Shown: positions 36,761-45,983, numbered from the stretch's first letter. The stretch is DNA of 64,000 nucleotides from Aquirufa antheringensis (GCF_004307425.1 NZ_SEWZ01000001.1:187662-251661), one strand, 5' to 3'. Notes: a model not told the origin generated them from the letters alone. Translations and numbers: made by a program.

Positions 36761-38790
36761 TTGTTCATCAGCTTTAGCATTTCAGAGGCTTCTTTCGCCA
36801 GAGGGCTAGTAGAGAATAATTGGACAAATTCTTCCAATATTCGTTTCGCTTCCGCCGTCTCGTGTAATCCCGCTTTTGAAAGCGCCATTAAAAATACGAT
36901 TTTATCTTCCAATTTGCTACCCGGGTAGTTTTGTTGGGCAAAAAGGCAAGCCTCGTAACTTGCTGCAAATTGGCCAGCTTCAAAACGCTCAAATGCTCCT
37001 TCATATTTCTTTTGCGCCAGTATTTCTTTGTTTTCAGCTAAGGTGCCGTTCTCTAATTTGAGAATCATGGTCTTAAAATAGCTACTTGGATAGCGTTCAA
37101 ATAAGTGGGAGCGGAAGCTGGTTTTTGTAGGACCCTCGTTGCTTAAATAGAGTACATACAAAGCTTCTGCTTCGTAGGTCGTGCTCGGATATTCCGTTAG
37201 CAAGCGTTTTAACGTCACGTGGGCTAATTCATTTTCACCTAATTCTAAGCGAGCTAATTTGCCTAATTTGAAGAGCGATTCTTCGATTATCTTCCCAGCT
37301 TTCAATTGAGCTGCCGGAGTCGATGGAATGGCTTTTAGCCAGTTTTCTTCGAGAATGCTTTCTTTACGGACGGTCTTTTCGGCTGTACTAGTACTCGAAA
37401 CAGTCTGCGCCAGTGTCGTGTTTTTATTTTTCAGGTTCCAAAAATCTTCCAACGTTCGATTCCCCCAACGGTTACTAAATTCAATGGCTCCTTGAATGCG
37501 GGCTTGCTCATTATTGAAATAGAAGTTTTGTTGATCTGCGTTAAAGGGACGTCGGGTAAAAATGGGTGCAACTGTTTTCTGCACCACGGTTTTAACGGTG
37601 TCCTTTTGCTGTTTTAAGAACAGCTCATGCAAGGCTGCCAGACTTAGGTTGGCTAAGCGGAGCAAGGAATCTTGCAGATTAATTTGTTTCGCAAAGCCGC
37701 TGTAGGTTCCCCAGGACTTTTTAAGTTTTTGGGCCTTTGCATAATCCGGGTGATTTGCAGCAAGGTAGGTCGCAGCACTATCGTAATAGTGAGCAGCTAG
37801 GTCGTAATCCTTCATTTGTTTGGCAAATAAGCCTCCCAATTGATAATATAATTCGCCCTTGTTAGGATTATTTTCACCGCCCTTTTCCCAATTTTCTTTG
37901 GCCTTTTTAAAGTCTTTTTTCCCGTAATAGTATTGCCCGATTTTTACGTAAATAAAAGATTTACTCTCCTCGTTTTTAGGGTCCTTCAGCATGTTGAGCA
38001 AGGCCTCTAGATTGCCTTCTTGCTGGTGGATAGCCAGGTTTGCCTGTAATTGTAAATCGTAACTCGGTTTATTGTTTAGGACACTTCGGTAGTTTTCTAC
38101 AGCTAAAGTAGGCTGATTATTGTCGCTCAATAGTTGCGCCATAATGAACGAGATACGGGCTTTCTCTTCGCCTTTTTTCAGGTAGCGCTGAGCCTCTTGT
38201 AAGACCGCGACGGCTTTGATGGGTTCATTAAGTAGCTGAAAGGAATAGGCTTTCAAGAGGAGAAATTGTTTTTTCTCGTTTGTATTCAAGGGATTTTCGC
38301 TCAAGAATTCTTCTATTTTTTCAGCAGAACTAAATTCCTGCTGTTGCAAATAGATTTCGTACAAGGCGAGTAAAGCCTCCGGTCTGATATCAAGAGAATT
38401 AACGTATTTATAGGTTTCGATGGCATTTTTTAGGTCATTTTGGTATAAACGACCACGGGCAATTAACAGGTAGGCGTCAATTATGAAATGAGAATTTTGG
38501 TGCCGGTCAATGACTAAAGAGGCCTTGCGAATCAATTCTTTGATGTCCTTTTCGTTGCCTTGTTTGAAACTAGAATCGCGTGGAATAATGATGGGCAAAA
38601 TGGAGTTGTAGCTCTCTTTGCGTTCCGAGAAGTATTTTTTCTGAAGTTCTTTATCTAATCTAGAAGCCTGCCAAATCGCATTGTATTTCGCATTCACATT
38701 GTGAAAGGCAACGGCCATGGGCTTGTTGCTATACTGTGAACAAGACCAAGTGCTGAGGGCTAGAAAAAGAATGACGAGACTCCGGTGCAT
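36757..38790 (-). CDS. porW: PorW/SprE-like TPR lipoprotein of the type IX secretion system
   Basis: Predicted lipoprotein of 677 residues (lipobox LSTWSC). After the anchor comes a segment typical of PorW/SprE (AFHNVNAKYNAIWQASRLDKELQKKYFSERKESYNSILPI), followed by many tetratricopeptide repeats (e.g. GELYYQLGGLFAKQMKDYDLAAHYYDSA). In Flavobacterium and Porphyromonas this family is needed for type IX protein secretion and gliding. ATG 38790 is chosen over a TTG at 38814. Other T9SS genes are not in the window. The assignment rests on remembered family pattern, so moderate confidence. Confidence 0.8.
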   Translation of the reverse strand: MHRSLVILFLALSTWSCSQYSNKPMAVAFHNVNAKYNAIWQASRLDKELQKKYFSERKESYNSILPIIIPRDSSFKQGNEKDIKELIRKASLVIDRHQNSHFIIDAYLLIARGRLYQNDLKNAIETYKYVNSLDIRPEALLALYEIYLQQQEFSSAEKIEEFLSENPLNTNEKKQFLLLKAYSFQLLNEPIKAVAVLQEAQRYLKKGEEKARISFIMAQLLSDNNQPTLAVENYRSVLNNKPSYDLQLQANLAIHQQEGNLEALLNMLKDPKNEESKSFIYVKIGQYYYGKKDFKKAKENWEKGGENNPNKGELYYQLGGLFAKQMKDYDLAAHYYDSAATYLAANHPDYAKAQKLKKSWGTYSGFAKQINLQDSLLRLANLSLAALHELFLKQQKDTVKTVVQKTVAPIFTRRPFNADQQNFYFNNEQARIQGAIEFSNRWGNRTLEDFWNLKNKNTTLAQTVSSTSTAEKTVRKESILEENWLKAIPSTPAAQLKAGKIIEESLFKLGKLARLELGENELAHVTLKRLLTEYPSTTYEAEALYVLYLSNEGPTKTSFRSHLFERYPSSYFKTMILKLENGTLAENKEILAQKKYEGAFERFEAGQFAASYEACLFAQQNYPGSKLEDKIVFLMALSKAGLHETAEAKRILEEFVQLFSTSPLAKEASEMLKLMNK

Positions 38791-38858
38791 AAGGTTCAAA
38801 AGAACAATTTTCAAATTTACGATTTATCTTCCCGAAAATTGGATAAATTTAGGTGAAT

Positions 38859-39044
38859 ATGAATTCTTACCAAAAATTCTTGGGCGCCGCATTTCAGATG
38901 CTCGTCACCATTGTAGCGGGCGTTTTTGCGGGCCGCTATTTAGACGCCTATTTTTTCACTGACAAGCCTTGGTTTACGATCATTTTCTCGCTGGGATCGA
39001 TTGCCTTTGCGCTTTTGGCACTCATCAAAAGTCTTCCCAAATAG
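38859..39044 (+). CDS. AtpZ/AtpI-like F1F0-ATPase accessory membrane protein
   Basis: A 61-residue two-helix protein matching the AtpZ (ATPase gene 1) family: GAAFQMLVTIVAGVFAGRYLDAYF...PWFTIIFSLGSIAFALLALI. The family is associated with ion handling or assembly of the F0 part of ATP synthase. The ATG at 38859 is used; a GTG two codons upstream is possible. It is about 8.5 kb away from atpB and on the opposite strand, and lies just upstream of mrdA, which is an unusual place for it. Confidence 0.75.
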   Translation: MNSYQKFLGAAFQMLVTIVAGVFAGRYLDAYFFTDKPWFTIIFSLGSIAFALLALIKSLPK

Positions 39045-39070
39045 CGTTCGCAGAAGCGCAGATAATTCGT

Positions 39071-39078
39071 TATTTTTG
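39071..39078 (+). promoter_or_regulatory. Candidate -7 element of mrdA
   Basis: TATTTTTG, an exact TAnnTTTG match, lies 19 bp upstream of the TTG start of PBP2, implying a very short leader. A clear -33 TTTG is not seen. Confidence 0.45.
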
Positions 39079-39097
39079 TCATTAAAATCTTATTTCC

Positions 39098-40954
39098 TTG
39101 TTAAGTCAGCGGCGAAATTTCATCTTCTTGTTCTTCGGTATTGTGGGGCTCCTGTTCATTGGTAAATTATTTTACCTACAGGTGATCGATGATACCTATG
39201 AAAAAGCCGCAGATAATAACGCAATTCGCAAGATTATTCAGATTCCTTTTAGGGGAGAAGTCTATGACCGCTACGGAAAATTAATTGTCTACAACACGCC
39301 AGTATACGATTTGTATATGATTCCACGCAAAGCGGTGGTGAAGGATACGAATCATTTTTGCCGGGTTTTCGGTGTCACGAAAGAATATTTTATCAAAACC
39401 ACGCAGCGCGCTCGTGCCTATTCGCGCGTGAAACCGAGTCTGTTTTTAAAGCATTTGTCCAAGGAAGATTTTGCTAGCGTGCAAGATGCGATGGTCGATT
39501 TTCCAGGCTTCTTTTTTGAAACCAATGCCTTCCGCACCTATCAGTCGCGTTCCTTTTCGAATGCCTTAGGCTACGTAGCAGAAATTAGTCCCAATGCCCT
39601 AGTGGATCAAAGGGACGATTATTACCGTCAAGGTGACTATGTGGGAATTTCTGGTATTGAGTCATTCTACGAAGAAACTTTGCGCGGGCAACGCGGGGTG
39701 AAATACCGCATGGTGAATAGCAATGGGGTGGAGAAAGGCGATTATAAAAATGGCTCATTGAATATTAATCCGGTTTCGGGAAATAACTTGTACACCTCCA
39801 TCGATCTGGCGATTCAAGAGTATGCGGATAGTTTGATGCAGCATAAGGTGGGTAGTTTAGTGGCGATTGAGCCTTCGACGGGGGAAATTTTGGCGATGGT
39901 TTCTGCCCCATCTTACGATGCGAGTCAATTAACGGGGAATAATTTTTCCAAATACTACCAGGAGCTTGCTTTAGATCCCATGAAGCCCTTGCTGAACCGT
40001 CCGCCATCGGCCTATTATCGTCCGGGATCTACCTTTAAATTAGTGCAAGCCCTCGTGGGACAGCAATTAGGCTTTATAGGGCCAGGAACGGTGTTTTCCC
40101 ATGCAGGGGCTCCAGTAAAATGCCATGGTCATGGACCGGTGGATTTGCGCGGAGCGATTCGGGTTTCGTGTAACCCCTATTTCTACCACGCCTTCCGTAA
40201 AATGATTTACGATAATACGACAGGTGATACCTACGAACGCTCCGCTAAAGGTTTGCAGCGTTGGTCAGATTTAGTCGCTAACTTCGGCTTTGGACGTAAA
40301 CTAGGGGTCGATTTAGGGAATGAGAAGAAGGGGATTTTGCCCAATGTGGAATATTATAATTCCGTCTATAAAGGCGAAAAGATGTGGAAGTTCTCGAATA
40401 TTTACTCGATTAGTATTGGAGAGGGCGAAATCGTGGTGAGTCCTTTGAAAATGGCCAATTTAGCGGCGATTATTGCGAACAGAGGCTGGTACATACCGCC
40501 GCACGTGGTGAAAGGTGTGGGACTTCAGAAATCAATTGATCCTTTCTACAAGACGCCGGTGAAGGTAGGGGTGGAATCAAAATATTTCAATGTCGTCATC
40601 GACGGAATGGAAGATGCGGTAACGCATGGAACGGTAGAGGCAGATGGTCGCATTCCGGATATCAAGATGGTGGGTAAGACGGGTACGTCCCAAAACCAAA
40701 AAGGCAAAGATCACTCCATCTTCATCGCCTTCGCCCCTCGTGATAACCCGAAGATTGCCATTGCGGTGTTTGTGGAGAACGCCGGTTTTGGTGGATCTGC
40801 GGCGGCACCGATTGCTTCTTTAGTGGTGGAAAAATACTTGAAACGGAAAGTCGACCGCAAGGCGGTGGAAACCAAGTTTATGAATATGAATTACCTGCCT
40901 AATGTGTATAGCGTAGTGCGTAAAAAGGCAGCTCCAGATTCCACGAAAAAATGA
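39098..40954 (+). CDS. mrdA: Penicillin-binding protein 2 (elongasome transpeptidase)
   Basis: Class B PBP cross-linking lateral-wall peptidoglycan in rod growth. One membrane helix (about residues 8-25) precedes the PBP dimerisation domain (FRGEVYDRYGKLIVYNTPVYDLYMIP). The transpeptidase motifs are STFK (YYRPGSTFKLVQAL), SCN (IRVSCNPYFYHAF) and KTG (VGKTGTSQNQKGKDHS). 618 residues is normal. The only start fitting the family is TTG at 39098; there is no ATG near. It overlaps rodA by 4 bp (ATGA). mreBCD, often found directly upstream in related genomes, is absent here. Confidence 0.94.
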   Translation: MLSQRRNFIFLFFGIVGLLFIGKLFYLQVIDDTYEKAADNNAIRKIIQIPFRGEVYDRYGKLIVYNTPVYDLYMIPRKAVVKDTNHFCRVFGVTKEYFIKTTQRARAYSRVKPSLFLKHLSKEDFASVQDAMVDFPGFFFETNAFRTYQSRSFSNALGYVAEISPNALVDQRDDYYRQGDYVGISGIESFYEETLRGQRGVKYRMVNSNGVEKGDYKNGSLNINPVSGNNLYTSIDLAIQEYADSLMQHKVGSLVAIEPSTGEILAMVSAPSYDASQLTGNNFSKYYQELALDPMKPLLNRPPSAYYRPGSTFKLVQALVGQQLGFIGPGTVFSHAGAPVKCHGHGPVDLRGAIRVSCNPYFYHAFRKMIYDNTTGDTYERSAKGLQRWSDLVANFGFGRKLGVDLGNEKKGILPNVEYYNSVYKGEKMWKFSNIYSISIGEGEIVVSPLKMANLAAIIANRGWYIPPHVVKGVGLQKSIDPFYKTPVKVGVESKYFNVVIDGMEDAVTHGTVEADGRIPDIKMVGKTGTSQNQKGKDHSIFIAFAPRDNPKIAIAVFVENAGFGGSAAAPIASLVVEKYLKRKVDRKAVETKFMNMNYLPNVYSVVRKKAAPDSTKK

Positions 40955-42240
40955 CAGATTCGAATCACATACAAGGCCGGATTGACTGGATCACTGTGGG
41001 ATTCTATGTCTTATTCGTGGGTTTAGGCTGGTTGAATATTTATTCGGCCGTATACAGCCCAGATGCGCCATTGGCCTTTTCTGATGCTGCTTTTTATAAT
41101 TCCAATGCCGGCAAGCAACTCGTGTGGATCGGGACAAGCTTCGTATTAATCGTCTGCATTTTGGTGATTGATTTTCGTTTTTTCGAATCCTTTGCCCTCT
41201 TTATTTACCTCGGTTTATTGCTGTTGTTAATCGCCGTTCCTTTTCTAGGGGTAACCATTAATGGATCCCATTCGTGGTTTAAATTTGGGTCTGTGACGAT
41301 TCAGCCGGCGGAGTTTGCGAAAACAGCCACGGCTCTTTTACTTGCTAAATACCTCAACGACCCCTTAGTTAATTTGACGAAATTCCCTTTTCAATGGAAA
41401 GCGGCGCTCATCATCGGCATACCGATGGTATTGATTATCGGTTCCAATGAGACGGGGTCTGCCCTTGTGTTCGCCTCTTTTATGATTCTTTTATATCGAG
41501 AAGGATTGCCGGGAGCGTATCCAGCCTTGTTTATTGGGGGCATTGTCTTGTTTGTATCTGCTCTGTTAGTCAAGGCTTGGGTGATTTTCTTAGTACTGTT
41601 GCTTATGGCAGGACTTTTAGTCTTATTTATGCCCATTTACATGCAACGCGATCCTAAGACCTATTTGCGCTTATCTGGGGGTATAGCGGGTATTATGACG
41701 CTGGCCTTATTAGTGGATTGGGTAGTGAATAATGTGTTGAAAGAGCACCAAAGGAATCGAATTCGCGTCTTGATTGATCCTGGTTTTGATCCCCGCGGTT
41801 TGGGTTATCAGGTGACGCAATCGAAGATTGCGATTGGTTCAGGTGGATTTTGGGGCAAAGGATTTTTAGGCGGTACTCAGACGAAATTTGATTTCGTTCC
41901 GGAGCAAAGCACGGATATGGTATTCTGTACGATAGGGGAAGAGCATGGATTCGTGGGAGTGATGTTGATGATACTTTTCTTCTTGGGATTCCTGTGGCGA
42001 TTGATGTATTTAGCGGACTTGCAGCGTTCTCGATTTGCCCGGGCCTATGGCTTCGGATTAGTAGGAATTCTGTTTTTTCACTTTTTAGTTAATATAGGGA
42101 TGACGATCGGTTTGATGCCCATTATGGGGATACCCTTGCCTTTCTTCAGTTACGGCGGGTCCTCTTTGTGGTCCTTCACTATTTTACTATTTATCTTTTT
42201 AAAGTTAGACTCTCACCGGTCTGATATGCTTTCTCGCTAG
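40951..42240 (+). CDS. rodA: Rod-shape determining SEDS glycosyltransferase RodA
   Basis: SEDS-family peptidoglycan polymerase, the partner of PBP2. It has about ten membrane helices over 429 residues. Family hallmarks are NGSHSWFKFGSVTIQPAEFAKTA, the large loop with GSGGFWGKGFLGGTQTKFDFVPEQSTDMVFCTIGEEHGF, and the C-terminal GIPLPFFSYGGSS. It is translationally coupled to mrdA and is followed 1 bp after its stop by an MFS transporter gene. Confidence 0.95.
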   Translation: MTDSNHIQGRIDWITVGFYVLFVGLGWLNIYSAVYSPDAPLAFSDAAFYNSNAGKQLVWIGTSFVLIVCILVIDFRFFESFALFIYLGLLLLLIAVPFLGVTINGSHSWFKFGSVTIQPAEFAKTATALLLAKYLNDPLVNLTKFPFQWKAALIIGIPMVLIIGSNETGSALVFASFMILLYREGLPGAYPALFIGGIVLFVSALLVKAWVIFLVLLLMAGLLVLFMPIYMQRDPKTYLRLSGGIAGIMTLALLVDWVVNNVLKEHQRNRIRVLIDPGFDPRGLGYQVTQSKIAIGSGGFWGKGFLGGTQTKFDFVPEQSTDMVFCTIGEEHGFVGVMLMILFFLGFLWRLMYLADLQRSRFARAYGFGLVGILFFHFLVNIGMTIGLMPIMGIPLPFFSYGGSSLWSFTILLFIFLKLDSHRSDMLSR

Positions 42241-42241
42241 T

Positions 42242-43474
42242 ATGGAAAACGAAACAATTTCTGCCAAAGCCAAAATGCTCATCGCCGTCGCCGCACTCGG
42301 CTACTTCGTGGATGTGTATGACCTCATCTTGTTTTCTGTGGTTAGAAATCCAAGCCTGATTAGCCTTGGCCTGAAAGGGGATGACTTGTTGAATCAAGGC
42401 TTAAACCTGATGAATGTGCAGATGGGCGGGATGTTGCTGGGTGGAATTTTGTGGGGTATTTATGGCGATAAGAAAGGACGTAAATCGGTTTTGTTCGGGT
42501 CTATTCTTTTGTATTCAGCTGCTAACGCCCTAAATGGATTAGTGACGGATTTGAATATGTATGCTATTTTGCGTTTTATCGCTGGGATAGGTTTAGCGGG
42601 GGAATTAGGTGCCGGGATTACGTTGGTGAATGAAACCTTACCTCCCTCCAAGCGAGGCATCGGGACTTTAATCATTGCTGGTGTGGGTGCGGCAGGAGCT
42701 GTATTTGCGCCCATTATTGCCGGTTTGAGTTCGGATCCTGAATGGTGGCGATCTTGCTATTTTATTGGTGGTGGAATGGGATTAGCCCTTCTGTTATTGC
42801 GCTTGGGGACTTTTGAATCTTCGATGTATACGGAGATGGATTCAACGGTTAAAAGGGGCAATTTCTTTCAGCTATTCTCGAATGGTGCTACCTTCAAGAA
42901 ATACTTGTATTGCATTTTGATGGGCTTGCCCATCTGGTATATTATCGGAATTCTCGTTTTCTCGGCGCCAGAAATCTCCAAACTCATCGGTATCGACGGA
43001 AAAATTAGCGGAGGCGATGCGATTATGTTTTGCTATCTAGGACTTGCATTAGGAGACTTTGCCTCGGGTGCCTTAAGTCAGTGGCTGAAAAGCCGAGGAA
43101 AGGCGGTTTTAACGTATTTATTTATCGCCGTGGGTATTTGCGTGTATTATCTGTTTGGGATGTCTAACATTACGACGACGCATGCCTATGTGATGATAAC
43201 GCTTTTAGGCTTCTTTGGAGGATATTGGGCTGTATTTTTGACTTTCTCGTCTGAGCAGTTTGGGACGAATGTACGGATGACAGTGACAACGACGGTGCCT
43301 AATTTCGTGAGAGGCGCCTTGATTCCCATTTCCTTGCTCTTTCAATTTTTGATTCCATCGGTTGGCTTGATTCACGCTGCCGCTTATGTAGGAGTTTTAT
43401 GCTTTACTTTGGCCATCTACTCTGTTATTCAGTTGAAAGAAACGTTCGGTAAATCACTAGACTACACAGAATAA
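42242..43474 (+). CDS. MFS transporter
   Basis: Twelve-helix major facilitator transporter of 410 residues. The loop 2-3 signature is GDKKGRKSVLFG, and a second GLALGDFASGALSQWLKSRGKAV loop lies between the halves. The N-terminal GYFVDVYDLILFSVV resembles metabolite/proton symporters of the sugar-phosphate or aromatic-acid branches, but substrate cannot be assigned. It lies 1 bp after rodA, and its stop overlaps the start of the next gene by one base, so it is coupled with the kinase-like protein. Confidence 0.88.
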   Translation: MENETISAKAKMLIAVAALGYFVDVYDLILFSVVRNPSLISLGLKGDDLLNQGLNLMNVQMGGMLLGGILWGIYGDKKGRKSVLFGSILLYSAANALNGLVTDLNMYAILRFIAGIGLAGELGAGITLVNETLPPSKRGIGTLIIAGVGAAGAVFAPIIAGLSSDPEWWRSCYFIGGGMGLALLLLRLGTFESSMYTEMDSTVKRGNFFQLFSNGATFKKYLYCILMGLPIWYIIGILVFSAPEISKLIGIDGKISGGDAIMFCYLGLALGDFASGALSQWLKSRGKAVLTYLFIAVGICVYYLFGMSNITTTHAYVMITLLGFFGGYWAVFLTFSSEQFGTNVRMTVTTTVPNFVRGALIPISLLFQFLIPSVGLIHAAAYVGVLCFTLAIYSVIQLKETFGKSLDYTE

Positions 43475-44496
43475 TGGCGCTCATCTCGAAGAAGAAAAAT
43501 CTGTATCGGATTAATCAGCAGCTGAGGCGGTATTTGCATAAATACAACCGGGAGCACGCGATGAATATCAGTTATGCGGATTTGTTACGCTATGATAATG
43601 CGATTGTGCTGTATGATAAGAATGAGGTGGATACGCTTTGGGAGACCGTCTTTTATTCGCCAGGAGATCAGGAAGAGGTGTATGAGGCGTTGAAGCAGAT
43701 CTACGCGGATTTAAAAACGGATGGTAACGAGGAGGTAATCAAGCACTTAGTGATTGATCGGGTGGATTATTGCACCTATGGCAACACGCATCCCTTTCGG
43801 ATTCGGATTGTGAACCGGGTGAATGATAACTTTGATTATTTCTACATTAAAATCGCGGATGCCTCTCGCGTGTATGGCCTGGAATTAGAGCATATTTTAT
43901 CGCCAAATCGGATCAATTATGTCACCCATGAGAATACATTGGTCGAGGAGCATATTGCTGGAGTGCCAGGCGATGCCTTTTTAAAGCAGGATTTGGAGAC
44001 GGATTTAGAGTCGCCTATTCGTTTAGCGAAGGAATTTGTGAAGTTTAACGAGCGCTGTCTCGTTCAATTATTGGGCGATATGCACAGCGCTAACTTTGTC
44101 ATTATTACGACGCCGGATTTTGAGGAGATTTATTACCGGATTCGTCCGATTGACTTTGATCAGCAGTGTTACGAAGGCAAGAAAACGGTCTATTTACCGC
44201 AATATTTCAAGCAAAATAACGCCCTGATTGAGCTAGGGATGAAGTATATGACGCCTGAATCGGTTTGGCAATACCAGATCGAAGAACGCTCGATGATTTC
44301 CTCTCGTTTGAAGTCAGAGAGTCAACGCGTGTACGATTTAATGAACGTGATGGCAAAAGATGAGATCGCGCCGCCTGAAAATGTGGAACAATTGAAAACA
44401 GAACTAGCGAAGCATTATGAAGATAATCGCTTTTTGAAGTGCCAAACGATGGGAGAGATCGTATGGTTAAGCCTTGAATTAGTGATGCGCCACTAA
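43474..44496 (+). CDS. Unrecognised protein with kinase/APH-like catalytic motifs
   Basis: A soluble 340-residue protein I cannot name. Residues 201-208 read GDMHSANF, and 226-230 read IDFDQ. This is the spacing and chemistry of the Brenner loop (GDxHxxN) and metal-binding Asp (IDFD) in aminoglycoside phosphotransferase/kinase-fold enzymes. A possible ATP-anchoring lysine lies in FYIKIADAS (about K126), and a glutamate follows in LELEH. A long N-terminal basic region (residues 1-30) and a helical C-terminus flank it. It is coupled to an MFS transporter and abuts DUF423. Phosphorylation of a small molecule or protein is plausible but not shown. Confidence 0.7.
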   Translation: MALISKKKNLYRINQQLRRYLHKYNREHAMNISYADLLRYDNAIVLYDKNEVDTLWETVFYSPGDQEEVYEALKQIYADLKTDGNEEVIKHLVIDRVDYCTYGNTHPFRIRIVNRVNDNFDYFYIKIADASRVYGLELEHILSPNRINYVTHENTLVEEHIAGVPGDAFLKQDLETDLESPIRLAKEFVKFNERCLVQLLGDMHSANFVIITTPDFEEIYYRIRPIDFDQQCYEGKKTVYLPQYFKQNNALIELGMKYMTPESVWQYQIEERSMISSRLKSESQRVYDLMNVMAKDEIAPPENVEQLKTELAKHYEDNRFLKCQTMGEIVWLSLELVMRH

Positions 44497-44868
44497 TTAC
44501 TTCTTAAAGATGGACCACATCATGAGTCCATATCCCATGAGGAAACACAATCCGCCAATTGGCGCCACGGCTCCGAAAATTCCCTGATTAGTCAAGCAGA
44601 TCAAATACAAAGAACCCGGAAAGATAATGCAGCCGGCAAAATGAAAATAGGCCGCTGTCTTCAGGTGTTTATTGCTAAAGTTCATTTGCCAAACTCCCAA
44701 GATCAACAACGTAATTCCTCCATACATTTGGTAGCGTGCTGCTGTCTCAAATGTTTCTAGGCGATTAATCTCGCGTAAATAGTCCTTCCACGCGTGTGCC
44801 CCAAAAGCGCCTATGGCAACAGAAAGTCCAGCAATAAGTGAGCCGAAAAAGAGCGAGAATTTTTTCAT
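44497..44868 (-). CDS. DUF423 membrane protein
   Basis: A four-helix inner-membrane protein of 123 residues. The family signature SLIAGLSVAIGAFGAHAWKDYL is at the N-terminus, followed by FETAARYQMYGGITLL, FHFAGCIIFPGSLYLICLT and APIGGLCFLMGYGLMMWS. DUF423 (YgdD in E. coli) has no settled function. It is read in the same direction as the atp genes but is separated from atpH by a terminator. Its stop directly abuts the stop of the convergent kinase-like gene. Confidence 0.9.
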   Translation of the reverse strand: MKKFSLFFGSLIAGLSVAIGAFGAHAWKDYLREINRLETFETAARYQMYGGITLLILGVWQMNFSNKHLKTAAYFHFAGCIIFPGSLYLICLTNQGIFGAVAPIGGLCFLMGYGLMMWSIFKK

Positions 44869-44879
44869 GGAGGAGAGAT

Positions 44880-44907
44880 AAAAAAAGGCCTTGTTTCCAA
44901 GGCCTTT
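44880..44907 (-). terminator. Rho-independent terminator after atpH
   Basis: On the minus strand AAAGGCCTTG pairs with CAAGGCCTTT (44907-44898 with 44893-44884) around a GAAA tetraloop and is followed by a T-run to 44880. It ends the atp gene run 4 bp after the atpH stop. Confidence 0.93.
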
Positions 44908-44910
44908 CGA

Positions 44911-45447
44911 TTAAGATGCTAAAGAAACTTTCAAATCGTTCAGCTTCCGCTTGATCGAATCATCGATCTGTTGGTCACCTACTTTCAAAATGAATCCACC
45001 GATCAGGCTTTCATCAATTTGTTCGATCAATTCTACTTCTTTACCGGTGTAGTCTTTAACGATTTTCGCTACTGTTGCTTTTTGATCTGCTGTTAAGCTA
45101 GATGCTGTAGTAACGGTTGCTTTTTGGATTCCTTTGTAATCCGTGTACATCGAGATGAATTCCTTTGCCACAGCAGGAAGAATCTTCTCGCGGTTTTTGT
45201 TCGTGATGATCACGAAGATTCCGTAGGTAACTGGATTGAATTTATCCTTAAATAGCTTCGCTAGGATAGCTAATTTCGTATAATGCTTAATGATTGGGCT
45301 CTTTAGCGCTAACACTAATTCGTGACTGGCGTCGCAGGTTTCTGCGAAATCTATCATGTCTTTAGCTACTGCCTCTACTGCGTTCTTTTCGATCGCGAAG
45401 TCTAGCAGGGATTTAGCGTAACGGTGAGCTACAATTAATTCTGACAT
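44911..45447 (-). CDS. atpH: ATP synthase F1 subunit delta
   Basis: Connects the F1 head to the F0 peripheral stalk. 178 residues with the OSCP/delta pattern: N-terminal VAHRYAKSLLDFAIEKNAVEAV and C-terminal EQIDESLIGGFILKVGDQQIDDSIKRKLNDLK. It lies 11 bp after atpF. Unusually a strong terminator follows immediately, so alpha (atpA) and gamma (atpG) are not in this operon. Confidence 0.95.
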   Translation of the reverse strand: MSELIVAHRYAKSLLDFAIEKNAVEAVAKDMIDFAETCDASHELVLALKSPIIKHYTKLAILAKLFKDKFNPVTYGIFVIITNKNREKILPAVAKEFISMYTDYKGIQKATVTTASSLTADQKATVAKIVKDYTGKEVELIEQIDESLIGGFILKVGDQQIDDSIKRKLNDLKVSLAS

Positions 45448-45458
45448 GGTCTATGCGA

Positions 45459-45953
45459 TTAAGATAATTTAACGTCAGCCATCCACTCAGTCACTAATTT
45501 TTCCTGAGCTGCTTTGTCTTTTAATTGGCTTTTTAACACTTTTTCCGCTAAGTCTAACGAAAGAGAAGCCGCTTCCTTACGGATGGCTGCTACAGCACTT
45601 GCTTTCTCTTGTTCGAAGGCTACGCGCGCTTTTTCGATTTCTTGGTTAGCGGCTGTTTGTGCATCTAATTTAGCTTGAGAGATCATCGCATCGGATGCCT
45701 CTTTCGCTTGCTTGATCAACGCATCACGTTCAGCACGCGCTGAAGTGATTAATTGCTCATTACCTGCTTTCAATTCGGCCATTTCAGCACGTGTTGTTTC
45801 AGATAATTTGATCGCCTCGTCGATCGATTGCTCGCGTTCAGCTAACGATTGAATGATTGGTTTCCAAGCAAATTTGGCTAAAAGGAAGAATAAGATTCCA
45901 AAGACAATTAGTTGCCAGAAGATAAGTCCAAAGTCTGGGGTGATTAACTCCAT
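45459..45953 (-). CDS. atpF: ATP synthase F0 subunit b
   Basis: Peripheral stalk subunit of 164 residues. One N-terminal membrane helix (FGLIFWQLIVFGILFFLLAKFAW) is followed by the WKPI motif and a long Ala/Glu/Lys-rich coiled coil to the end. It is separated from atpE by 127 bp that contain two stem-loops, one resembling a terminator. Confidence 0.95.
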   Translation of the reverse strand: MELITPDFGLIFWQLIVFGILFFLLAKFAWKPIIQSLAEREQSIDEAIKLSETTRAEMAELKAGNEQLITSARAERDALIKQAKEASDAMISQAKLDAQTAANQEIEKARVAFEQEKASAVAAIRKEAASLSLDLAEKVLKSQLKDKAAQEKLVTEWMADVKLS

Positions 45954-45983
45954 AGTATGTTAATTTTTTTGTAAATCGTGTCA

